Shown here piece after piece: positions 25,368 to 32,746 of a stretch of 64,000 bases of DNA. The stretch comes from Polyangiaceae bacterium (GTDB taxonomy: Bacteria; Myxococcota_A; Polyangia; Polyangiales; Polyangiaceae), in assembly GCA_025936115.1 (NCBI GenBank), contig JAICTZ010000009.1, positions 62,001 to 126,000 on the forward strand, written 5' to 3'. The first letter of the stretch is position 1, and the number at the start of each line of letters is the position of its first letter. Position numbers and translations under genes: made by a program. The notes under the pieces are model-generated. The model was not told where the DNA came from. It saw only the letters and a list, made by a program, of their open reading frames with translations, and did not search any database.

Positions 25368-26807
25368 TCAGGGCGGATCGTCGGTGTAAGGATTGTGCCG
25401 GTCGAATCTCGGCCGCCCCGTCGAAGACTCGGCGACGGCGGCCTTGCGCAACGGCTCGGAGGAGTGACCAGGCGCTGCCGGACGTCCGAGCGGACGACCG
25501 CTCGACTCGACGGAAGCAGGCGGCGAGCTGACGGCCGGAGCCTTCGGGCCGGAGGAGGCTACCGCCAGGGGCGCAGGTGGAGCGGCTCGGCTCAGGGTCG
25601 TCGCGACGCCGAGAGCCGCCGGAACCGTCTCCCGTTCAGTGCGGACGGCGACGTTCACTGGCGGGGGCGTCGGGTCGACTTCGACCGAGTGAGTGGGTCG
25701 TCCGAGCGCGAATGTCAGCGCGCCGCCGAGTAACGCCGCCGCGGCAGCGAGCACGAGCACGGTTCGTGAACGCTGGCGGCCTTTGGGCCGTGCGCTGTTT
25801 CGATCGAGCGACGCCACGCCGAGACTCTCGGGTGCGGACGGCGGCACGACGGTCGTGCGGGCGGGCTCCGGCACCGGGGCGGGCAGAGTGGTCGAGGGCT
25901 CGGCATGACGCGGCGCCGACGGCTCGAGGTCGGGCGGCGGCCACACTTCGGCCCGTGCCCAGGGCGCGAGCGCCAGCGCGAACTCCTCGACGGAGGCTGG
26001 GCGGCGTGCCGGATCGCCCTCGAGCGCGCGTTCCACGACGGCCACGAGCGCCGCGGGCAGACTCGGCTCGGCGAGCGCGAGCGAAAGCGCGGGCTGCGTC
26101 GCGATGTGGTGCAAGATCGCGTTGTGCGAGTCCCCGGGGTGCGGCTTCGTGCCGGAAAGGAGCTCGTAGAGGATCGCGCCGAGGCCGTAGACGTCCGAGA
26201 GGTGACCCACGTTGCGCTCGCCGCGCGCTTGTTCGGGCGACATGTACGAAGGCGTGCCAAGCACGGTGCCCGTGCGCGTGGCGGCTCCGCTCTTTTCGAC
26301 GACCTCGAGCTTGGCGACGCCGAAATCGAGCACTTTGACGAGATCGGTCCCGTCCTCCCGCCGGCACACGAACAGGTTGTGCGGCTTGAGATCACGATGA
26401 ACGATCCCGGCGGCGTGCGCGGCTTGAACCCCGCGGCACGCTTGCTGCACGACGTTCGTGGCGCGCTCGATCGGCAAGCGGCCGGCGCGTTCCAGCAAGT
26501 GTTCGAGGCTTTCCCCCACCAGGTATTCGAGCACGATGTACGGCGCGCCATCCGCGGCGATGCCGAAATCGAGCGCCGCAGCGACGTGCTCGCTCTCGAG
26601 CGCCCCCGCGGCTTCCGCCTCCCGCTGAAAGCGGGCGAGGAGCTCGCGACGGAGCGCGAGCTCGTGGTGCAAAAACTTCACCGCGAAACGGCGCCGAACG
26701 ACGGTGTGGTGCGCCTCGTACACCGAGCCCATGCCGCCCGACGCGAGAAAGCGCACGATGCGGTACTTGCCGCCGACGACTTCCTCGAGCCGGTTCGGCT
26801 CCGTCAT
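25368..26807 (-). CDS. Transmembrane Ser/Thr protein kinase (Hanks type)
   Basis: 479 residues from ATG 26807, which overlaps the stop of the sigma-54 activator gene as ATGA; the frame is open further upstream, but only inside that gene. All catalytic elements are intact: Gly-rich loop ASGGMGSVY (22-30), K44 (FAVKF), HRDLKPHN with D139, DFG at D161-G163, and the activation segment GTPSYMSPEQA. After a Pro-rich linker there is one TM (TVLVLAAAAALLGGALTFAL, about 365-385) and a disordered Pro/Ser-rich extracytoplasmic tail. It is co-transcribed with an FHA-containing regulator, so phosphorylation-dependent binding between the two is a reasonable inference. The signal sensed is unknown. Confidence 0.92.
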   Translation of the reverse strand: MTEPNRLEEVVGGKYRIVRFLASGGMGSVYEAHHTVVRRRFAVKFLHHELALRRELLARFQREAEAAGALESEHVAAALDFGIAADGAPYIVLEYLVGESLEHLLERAGRLPIERATNVVQQACRGVQAAHAAGIVHRDLKPHNLFVCRREDGTDLVKVLDFGVAKLEVVEKSGAATRTGTVLGTPSYMSPEQARGERNVGHLSDVYGLGAILYELLSGTKPHPGDSHNAILHHIATQPALSLALAEPSLPAALVAVVERALEGDPARRPASVEEFALALAPWARAEVWPPPDLEPSAPRHAEPSTTLPAPVPEPARTTVVPPSAPESLGVASLDRNSARPKGRQRSRTVLVLAAAAALLGGALTFALGRPTHSVEVDPTPPPVNVAVRTERETVPAALGVATTLSRAAPPAPLAVASSGPKAPAVSSPPASVESSGRPLGRPAAPGHSSEPLRKAAVAESSTGRPRFDRHNPYTDDPP

Positions 26808-28171
26808 GGCTCGCCGCCTTCGGACTTGCGCAATGCGTCCAGATCGACGCCCTGTCCCTCCATCAAACGATACGCGCGCTGACGCGTGATGCCGAGGAGC
26901 TGCGACGCACGCGCGACGTTGCCGCCCGAAGCGCGCAGCGCCACGACCAGCGCCGGTAACTCGACGCCGTCCGCTTCGGGTCGCGCCGCCGCCGGTGAGG
27001 ACTTTGCAGCAGGCGGCGCGTGGTGCGGCGAGCTCGCTCGCACGGCGAGCATGCGTTCGGGTAAGTGTTCGGCGCGCAGCGTCGCTTCCTCGCCGTGCAG
27101 CACGCGCAGCCGCTTCACGAGCAGCACGAGCTCGCGCACGTTGAAGGGCCAATCGTGCAAGAGCAGCCGCTCGACGAAGTCGCTCTCGACCGCCGGGACT
27201 GCGCCCGCGCCGTGCGCCGCGAGCAAGCGCGAAAATAGCGGTAAAACGTCCTCACGCCGCTCCCGCAGCGGCGGCAGCACGACCGTCAGGCCCTCGACGC
27301 GCGCGAGCAAATCTGCGCGAAAGCGTCCCTCCTCCACGGCTCTCGCGAGCGACTGCTGCCCGGCGACCACGAGCCGCACGTCGACGGATACGGGCCGCAC
27401 TTCCCCGAGCGGCTGCACCTCACGCTGCTCGAGCACACGCAAGAGCTTCGCCTGGAGCGGCAGCGGTAGATCCGAAACCTCGTCGAGCAAGAGCGTGCCG
27501 CGATCGGCGCTCCGAAAAAACCCCGTGCTCGCGCGCTCGGCGCCCGTGAACGCTCCGCGCCGATACCCGAAGAGCTCCGCCTCGGCGAGTCCTTCGGGCA
27601 GCGCGGCACAGTTGACGGCCACGAACGGACCCGGGCGCCGGCTGTAGCCGTGGAGCGCGCGGGCGACCACCTCCTTGCCCGTTCCCGTCTCGCCTTCGAG
27701 CACGACGGGCAAGTCGCTCGTTGCCGCGCGCTCGAGCGGCGCGACGGCCTCGCGCAAGCGACGGCCACCGAAGAGGCCCGGCATGACCTCGGAAAAGTCG
27801 CCGGGCTTCGCGGTTACGACGGCGACACAGCCGCCGAGCCGCACGACGTCGCCCGGCGCGAGGCGAGCCGCCGCAACGAGCTTGCCGTTGACGCGCACGC
27901 CGTTGCGACTGTTCTGATCCTCGATCACGAGCGAGCAGTCCGCGCGCTCGTAGCGCAGGAGCGCGTGCCGGCGCGAAACGCCGTCTCCGCGCAGGCGCAC
28001 GTCGCAGGCTTCGTCGCGGCCGATCACGAGCGAGCCGCGCGCCGCCGTGAGCTCGAGGGGCGTAACGCTCGCAAGCGGAAACAGCCAGGCGAGCGCGAGC
28101 GGCAGTGACCCATTGCCGGGCCCCGGCGCGCCGACTTCCGTAACGGTCGTGCTCCCCTCGGCGGCGTGCAT
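26804..28171 (-). CDS. FHA domain-containing sigma-54-dependent transcriptional activator
   Basis: 455 residues from ATG 28171 (the frame is open to 28342, but that extension has no similarity). Domains: FHA (about 45-115: LVIGRDEACDVRL, SRRHALLRY, NSRNGVRVNG), an AAA+ sigma-54 interaction domain with Walker A GETGTGKE, the canonical GAFTGA loop and Walker B LLLDEVSD, and a C-terminal Fis-type helix-turn-helix (GGNVARASQLLGITRQRAYRLM). There is no receiver domain, so input probably comes as a phosphothreonine protein bound by the FHA domain. Such FHA-enhancer-binding proteins are typical of myxobacteria. The overlapping kinase gene is the obvious partner. A long inverted repeat about 55 bp upstream is a candidate site for autoregulation. 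Confidence 0.93.
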   Translation of the reverse strand: MHAAEGSTTVTEVGAPGPGNGSLPLALAWLFPLASVTPLELTAARGSLVIGRDEACDVRLRGDGVSRRHALLRYERADCSLVIEDQNSRNGVRVNGKLVAAARLAPGDVVRLGGCVAVVTAKPGDFSEVMPGLFGGRRLREAVAPLERAATSDLPVVLEGETGTGKEVVARALHGYSRRPGPFVAVNCAALPEGLAEAELFGYRRGAFTGAERASTGFFRSADRGTLLLDEVSDLPLPLQAKLLRVLEQREVQPLGEVRPVSVDVRLVVAGQQSLARAVEEGRFRADLLARVEGLTVVLPPLRERREDVLPLFSRLLAAHGAGAVPAVESDFVERLLLHDWPFNVRELVLLVKRLRVLHGEEATLRAEHLPERMLAVRASSPHHAPPAAKSSPAAARPEADGVELPALVVALRASGGNVARASQLLGITRQRAYRLMEGQGVDLDALRKSEGGEP

Positions 28172-28224
28172 GAGGATAAAGAATCCTATCACGCGGAACG
28201 CTGGAGGGCTCGCCTTGAGTTCGG

Positions 28225-28251
28225 CGATCTTGGAAGGAAAGATCGCGATCG
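28225..28251 (-). promoter_or_regulatory. 27-bp regulatory motif, copy A
   Basis: Read on the minus strand it begins CGATCGCGATCTTTCCTTCC and ends AAGATCG. It matches copy B (28465-28491) at 23 of 27 positions. It lies 54 bp upstream of the sigma-54 activator ATG and points towards it. Confidence 0.6.
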
Positions 28252-28464
28252 TCAAGGAGGCGCGACCCACGCAACGACCGGCGGGGCCGGCGCATTGTGG
28301 TTGCGAGCGGCTCGGTCGCGGCATCGGCTCGGGCGCAGCCATGTCCGGTTTTTGTCGGCTGAAGCACGATTAGCTTGCGCGAAGTATTGCGTCCTCTGCC
28401 GACCGCTGACCCACAACGCGCCGGACTCGCCGGTTTCTTGGAGTTGGCTCGTCGCCGCTCACGC

Positions 28465-28491
28465 CGATCGTGATCTGGTCTTCCAAGATCG
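28465..28491 (+). promoter_or_regulatory. 27-bp regulatory motif, copy B
   Basis: Begins CGATCGTGATCTGGTC and ends TTCCAAGATCG. The inner part GATCT...AGATC is itself an imperfect dyad. It lies 60 bp upstream of the TTG start of the downstream kinase and points towards it. The core GATCTGGTCTTCCAAGATCG recurs at 61697 with one difference. Confidence 0.6.
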
Positions 28492-28540
28492 GTGAACTCT
28501 AGCCTAGAACCGGTGTAGCGTGGCTTCGCCCCAACAACGC

Positions 28541-28546
28541 AGGAGG
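28541..28546 (+). promoter_or_regulatory. Strong Shine-Dalgarno deciding a TTG start
   Basis: AGGAGG, five bases before TTG 28552. No ATG or GTG in frame is nearby, so this site fixes the kinase start. Confidence 0.8.
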
Positions 28547-28551
28547 CTTGG

Positions 28552-29883
28552 TTGCCCGAAGACAGCGACGCCGAGGCGCTCCCCGTATACGTCATCGAGT
28601 CGATCCCCGTCGGCGGCCCGAACGAAATCCCCGCCGCCGAAATCACGAGTGAAGGGATCCCGACACCCGCGCACTTGAAGCTCTATCCCGAGCTCGGACG
28701 CGGCGGCATGGGGCGCATCCACCCCGCCACCGATCGCAACCTCCTCAGGCACGTGGCCCTCAAGCGCCTCGCCAAGGAGCTCGTGACGGAATCTTTCTAT
28801 CGCGACGGGTTCGTGGCCGAGGCGCAGATCACGGGTCAGCTCGAGCACCCGAACATCGTGCCCGTGCACGAGCTCGCGCTCGACGAGCACGGCGTCCCCT
28901 ACTTCACGATGAAGCTCGTCCAAGGCCAGGGCTTTCATCAGTGGCTGCGGGAACCCGAGCGTCCCCCCGGCACGACCGAGCGACTCGAGGAGGGGCTCGA
29001 GATCTTTCTCAAGGTCTGCGACGCCATCGCTTATGCCCACCACCGCGGCGTCATCCACCGCGATCTGAAGCCCGACAACATCATCGTCGCGGGCTTCGGC
29101 CAGGTTTACGTGATGGATTGGGGCCTGGCGCGGCTCACACGCACGCGCCCCGCCTCCGGGTCCAACGCCCAGATGGAGGCCCCCGGCCCCGTGGGCACGC
29201 CGGCTTACATGTCGCCCGAACAAGCGCGTGGCAACCCGCGTGAGATGGACGAACGCTCGGACGTGTTCGGCTTGGGCGCGATCCTTTACGAGATCGTGTG
29301 CGGCTTTACGCCGTTCGGGCCGGAAATCGACGCTGAGCGCATCATCGAGCTTTCACGCGCCGGACGCGTGATTCCCATCGAGCAGCAGGCGCGCGGCATC
29401 GGTATCTCGAAGCGTCTGCGCAATATCGTGATGAAAGCCGTGCAGCCGCGCCCCGCCGAACGCTATCAGTCGGTCGCGGAGCTCAGGGACGATGTCCGCA
29501 CGTTCCTGCTCGGCGGGCTGCATTTGCCGCGGCGCGCCCACGCCGCGGGCGAGCTCATCATTCGCGAAGGGGAAGCCGGCGACGCGGCGTACATCATCGT
29601 GAGCGGACAATGCCGTGCGTTTCGCCAGATCGGCGAGCAGCGGGAGCCGCTTCAGACGATGGGACCCGGCGACGTTTTCGGCGAGATGGCGCTCCTGCTC
29701 GACGAGCCACGCTACGCTTCGGTGGAGGCGCTCGAGCCCGTGACCCTGCTCGTGGTCGATCGCGCAACCTTGACGGAAGGACTCGGCGTCGAGGGCTGGA
29801 CGGGGGCGCTCGTTCGCGCGCTTGCTGAGCGATTCCGCGATCTCGAGCGCACCGTGCGTAGCTCCGGCCTACGCCGGGGTTGA
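28552..29883 (+). CDS. Ser/Thr protein kinase with C-terminal cyclic nucleotide-binding domain
   Basis: 443 residues from TTG 28552. The kinase domain (about 44-320) has Gly loop GRGGMGRIH (49-57), K71 (VALKR), HRDLKPDN (D171) and DWG (D189-G191) in place of DFG, a variant found in an active-kinase subgroup. The activation segment is GTPAYMSPEQARGNP. The C-terminal part (about 330-430) is a cNMP-binding domain with the phosphate-binding cassette FGEMALLLDEPRYASVEA; its Glu and Arg ligands are present, so cAMP or cGMP binding is plausible. No TM segment: a soluble kinase probably controlled by cyclic nucleotides. An MglA-like GTPase gene follows after 32 bp and may be co-transcribed. Confidence 0.92.
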   Translation: MPEDSDAEALPVYVIESIPVGGPNEIPAAEITSEGIPTPAHLKLYPELGRGGMGRIHPATDRNLLRHVALKRLAKELVTESFYRDGFVAEAQITGQLEHPNIVPVHELALDEHGVPYFTMKLVQGQGFHQWLREPERPPGTTERLEEGLEIFLKVCDAIAYAHHRGVIHRDLKPDNIIVAGFGQVYVMDWGLARLTRTRPASGSNAQMEAPGPVGTPAYMSPEQARGNPREMDERSDVFGLGAILYEIVCGFTPFGPEIDAERIIELSRAGRVIPIEQQARGIGISKRLRNIVMKAVQPRPAERYQSVAELRDDVRTFLLGGLHLPRRAHAAGELIIREGEAGDAAYIIVSGQCRAFRQIGEQREPLQTMGPGDVFGEMALLLDEPRYASVEALEPVTLLVVDRATLTEGLGVEGWTGALVRALAERFRDLERTVRSSGLRRG

Positions 29884-29915
29884 GCTTTGCCCTAGTTTGA
29901 GCTAGCGCTCGATCA

Positions 29916-30731
29916 ATGGCGTCCTACGACTCCGCCCGCGGCTGCTACGTCGTGCGCGTCGTTTACGACGGGCCCGGCATGGCAGGCAAGACCACGAACC
30001 TGCGCAAGATCTGCGAGTTCGTGCCCGCCACGCGCCGCGGCGAGCTCGTGACGCCCGCCGAGCTCCGCGGCCGCACGATGTTCTTCGATTGGCTCGAAGT
30101 CGACGGCCCGAGCCGGGCGCCCGCGCCCATCAAGCTCCAGCTCGTGAGCGTGCCGGGACAAATCGAGCGCAATTACCGGCGGCGCCCGCTCGTGGAAGCC
30201 GCGGACGTCGTCGTGTTCGTGTGCGACGCCTCCCCGGCTCAATTGCCGGACACCATGCGCGCCTTCGCGCGCCTGCGCGGCACCATGAAGCTGCGCAAGA
30301 AGCCGATTCCACTCGTCGTCCAGGTGAACAAGCAAGACGTCGAGGGCGCCATCGCTCCCGATCGCATGATCAAGAAGCTCAAGCTCGCCGAGGGCACGAG
30401 CGTCTTGCCGGCGAGCGCGGAGCAGGGCACGGGCGTCAAGGAGACGCTGGCCCTCGCGACGCGCCATGCGCTCCAGGTGCTCGGGCGCCGCGAGCTCGAG
30501 CCGCTGCTCGCCGAGCTCGCCAATGCCGACGCGCTGTTCGACCACGTGCTCACCTTCGAGGACGCACCTCACGACGGTCCCGTCGACGCCGAAGAGCTTT
30601 ATATCGGCGCCGAAGAGGTGGACACCGAAGGTGCAGCGGCCGCCGCTCACCTGGCTGCCTCCTCGCTCGACGCGCTCGAAGCGAAGGCCAAACGCGCCGC
30701 CAAACGCTCGCGCGAGCACGGCGCGAGCTAA
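29916..30731 (+). CDS. MglA-like small GTPase with C-terminal extension
   Basis: 271 residues. The Ras-like GTPase domain (about 10-190) has P-loop YDGPGMAGKTTN (17-28), G3 motif SVPGQ and G4 motif VNKQD, and resembles MglA-type GTPases of myxobacteria. MglA sets cell polarity and motility together with a GAP (MglB); no MglB gene is adjacent. Unlike MglA (about 195 residues) it has an extra C-terminal region of about 80 residues that is acidic, then Ala/Lys/Arg-rich and probably helical (AAAHLAASSLDALEAKAKRAAKRS). The gene follows the kinase with the cNMP domain by 32 bp, suggesting a shared signalling function. It converges on a small gene. Confidence 0.88.
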   Translation: MASYDSARGCYVVRVVYDGPGMAGKTTNLRKICEFVPATRRGELVTPAELRGRTMFFDWLEVDGPSRAPAPIKLQLVSVPGQIERNYRRRPLVEAADVVVFVCDASPAQLPDTMRAFARLRGTMKLRKKPIPLVVQVNKQDVEGAIAPDRMIKKLKLAEGTSVLPASAEQGTGVKETLALATRHALQVLGRRELEPLLAELANADALFDHVLTFEDAPHDGPVDAEELYIGAEEVDTEGAAAAAHLAASSLDALEAKAKRAAKRSREHGAS

Positions 30732-30765
30732 CGCGTCAACAGGCCCCGCACGGCGGCGCGGCGAG

Positions 30766-31020
30766 CTACTCCGCCTCGGCGGGGCAAAGTGCCTCGACCG
30801 CGTCCATCGGCGGCGGCTCGGCTGCCGGCGGCTCGCTCGAGCGCTCCTCGAAAGCAAGCTCGTCCCCGTCCGCGCCCTCGTCGTCGCCCGCGAGCGCAAG
30901 AACGGCCACTTTGTAGAGCGCCGCCGCGTTGCGGTACTCGCCTCGACTCGCCGCTTCGGCAGCCTGGCGTGCGTAGGCTTCCGCCCGCTCGCGCCTGCCC
31001 GTTCGGCTGTCCGTCGCCAT
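30766..31020 (-). CDS. Small TPR-like protein, function unknown
   Basis: 84 residues. The N-terminal half forms one helical-repeat-like unit (RRERAEAYARQAAEAASRGEYRNAAALYKVAVLAL) resembling a single TPR; the C-terminal half is acidic and Pro-rich. No signal peptide or TM. Codon usage is GC-rich at third positions in this frame, and there are four GTAC-centred boxes in its upstream region (31060-31118), both of which support a real gene. Similar short one-TPR proteins occur beside myxobacterial kinases. Role not known. Confidence 0.6.
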   Translation of the reverse strand: MATDSRTGRRERAEAYARQAAEAASRGEYRNAAALYKVAVLALAGDDEGADGDELAFEERSSEPPAAEPPPMDAVEALCPAEAE

Positions 31021-31084
31021 ACCCCGCGTTCCTAAGCAAGCTCCATACCGAGGGCTATCGTACAGCGACGGCGCGCTGCGCCGA

Positions 31085-31118
31085 TTCGTACAATTGATTC
31101 GTACGAAGGTTTGTACAA
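31085..31118. promoter_or_regulatory. Cluster of GTAC-centred boxes
   Basis: TTCGTACAA (31085), TTCGTACGAA (31098, a perfect palindrome) and TTTGTACAA (31110) are spaced 13 and 12 bp apart, with a further TCGTACA near 31058. They lie upstream of the small TPR-like gene (start 31020). This looks like cooperative operator sites. Confidence 0.4.
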
Positions 31119-31143
31119 CCCGCGCCCGGGCCGAACTGCCCGG

Positions 31144-32640
31144 TCAGTGCTTCAGCTTCAGCCAATCCTTGAGGAATGCCCAGTCGCCGGGCTCGATGGT
31201 CTTGGTCACGCTGCCGAGCAGCGCGAAGACGCCGAGTACGGTCGTGATCTCGACGCCGAGTAGAACCGCGGCCGGCACGTGCAGCGCGTGCTTCACGGCG
31301 AGGCCCACGGCGCCCGCGACGCAGGCAAGCGCAAAGACGCGGAGGTAGTTTCGTACGGGAAAGACGCGGCTCATCGGCACTTCGGCCGCGCGCGAGATGA
31401 AATACACGTACGTGACGACGTGCAGGACGAACGCCAGCGCCGCGCCGAGCGCCGGACCGATGAAACCGAGCGTGAGCACGAGCGGAATGCCGAAGAGGGC
31501 GTTGTAGAAAAGGCCGAGCGCCGCGGCGCGCAGGATGAGACCGGGCTTACCTGCGGCGATGATCACCGTACCGAACGAAGCGACGCGCAAGAACGTCAGC
31601 ACCGAATAGCAGCGAAAAATACCGGCCGCGGACGCGTACGCCGGCGTGAACATCAGCGGCATCAGCTCGTCGGCGGCGACGACGAGCGCCATCGTGACGG
31701 GGACGACGACGAGCGTCACCTTGTGAATGCTCCGCTGCCAAATCTCGAGCGCAGCGTAGGGCTGCCGCGCTTGAAACAGCCGGACGAACTCCGGCGTGTA
31801 GGCGGCGCCGACCGAGAACGCGATCGTCCCGACGATCGGCACTTGCCAGGCGCCGGCCTGATAATCGGCGAAGCGCGTCCCCGGCAGCGCGAACAAGATG
31901 AGCCAGCGGTCGAGCTGCGTGTTCACCTGGCCGAGCACCTCCGTGGCTCCGAGCGGCAGCGCGAACGCAAAAAGCGCCCTCACGCCGAGCGGGCTCGGAA
32001 CCCGCTCGAGCTTGCCGTACAAATGCCTGAACTCCCAGAGCAGGAGCAGCCCGAAGGCCCAGCGCACGACGGCGTACACCACGATCACGGTCGCTACGCT
32101 GGTCTTCAGCGCGAGCGGAACGAGCGTCGCGAGCGTGAGGCCGATGGTGCGCACCACCTGCAAGCCGGCCGAGTGGCGCGCGCGGCCTTCGGCGATCAAG
32201 AGATTCGGCAGCAAGCGGAACGGCAAGTCGGCGACGAGCGACGGCGCCAAAATCAGCGTGAGGTGGAGCTGAGTCCGAAACGTCGGCGTCGTCAGCGACG
32301 GCGGCAAGAGCGCGACGATCCCCGCGACGAGCGCCACGAGCCCTGCGCCGCCGAGTCCGAGCAAGCTCGCCGAGCGGGCGATGCGGCGGGCGATCGCAGC
32401 ACGCGCCGGCGGCTCGCGATTGCTCAATTGATACAGCATCGTGTACGGCAGGCCCGTGCTGAGCAGCATGGCGAGCGTCTCGTAAACGAGCGTGATCGAG
32501 AGCAGGCGCGCGACGTCGGCTTTGCCGATCAGGCGCACGATGAGCAGCGGCGTGAGCGCCGACGAGAGCGTCGCGAGGGTCGTGCCGAACACGAGCGCCC
32601 CAGCTTGTCGGGCGGGCTCGGACTTCTGCTTCGCGTCCAC
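31144..32640 (-). CDS. Polysaccharide biosynthesis flippase (MOP superfamily, Wzx-like)
   Basis: About 498 residues from GTG 32640, with GAGG upstream; GTG 32658 is the alternative and lies inside a motif shared with the next glycosyltransferase gene. Twelve or more hydrophobic helices span the protein (ALVFGTTLATLSSALTPLLIVRLIG, LLGLGGAGLVALVAGIVALL, IGLTLATLVPLALK, AALGLFYNALFGIPLVLTLGFIGPALGAALAFVLHVVTYVY, and others), the pattern of O-antigen/polysaccharide flippases that move lipid-linked sugar units across the inner membrane. The neighbours are glycosyltransferases, which supports this role. It is the last gene of a minus-strand set with the two GT4 genes at 32747-35235. Confidence 0.88.
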   Translation of the reverse strand: MDAKQKSEPARQAGALVFGTTLATLSSALTPLLIVRLIGKADVARLLSITLVYETLAMLLSTGLPYTMLYQLSNREPPARAAIARRIARSASLLGLGGAGLVALVAGIVALLPPSLTTPTFRTQLHLTLILAPSLVADLPFRLLPNLLIAEGRARHSAGLQVVRTIGLTLATLVPLALKTSVATVIVVYAVVRWAFGLLLLWEFRHLYGKLERVPSPLGVRALFAFALPLGATEVLGQVNTQLDRWLILFALPGTRFADYQAGAWQVPIVGTIAFSVGAAYTPEFVRLFQARQPYAALEIWQRSIHKVTLVVVPVTMALVVAADELMPLMFTPAYASAAGIFRCYSVLTFLRVASFGTVIIAAGKPGLILRAAALGLFYNALFGIPLVLTLGFIGPALGAALAFVLHVVTYVYFISRAAEVPMSRVFPVRNYLRVFALACVAGAVGLAVKHALHVPAAVLLGVEITTVLGVFALLGSVTKTIEPGDWAFLKDWLKLKH

Positions 32641-32647
32641 GCGCGGG

Positions 32648-32661
32648 CCTCGTATCACACC
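32648..32661 (-). promoter_or_regulatory. 14-bp start-proximal motif, copy 1
   Basis: On the minus strand GGTGTGATACGAGG ends 7 nt before GTG 32640 of the flippase gene. An identical 14-mer ends 8 nt before the ATG of the glycosyltransferase at 35235. It combines a possible -10-like TGATAC with a GAGG ribosome site. Confidence 0.4.
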
Positions 32662-32746
32662 GCGTCGTAGCGCGGGCGCTCACCGCGCCATTTCAGCACG
32701 AATTGCGCTCGAGCGCGCGAGCCGGCGCCGACCTCGAACGAGCCCT

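Larger units (their letters stand above)
28172..28551. other. Divergent regulatory region with two inverted motif copies
   Basis: 380 bp between the sigma-54 activator and the kinase with the cyclic-nucleotide domain. No convincing small gene. It contains the two copies of the 27-bp motif described separately (28225-28251 and 28465-28491) in opposite orientation, one near each gene start, and a strong Shine-Dalgarno at its right end. Confidence 0.6.
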
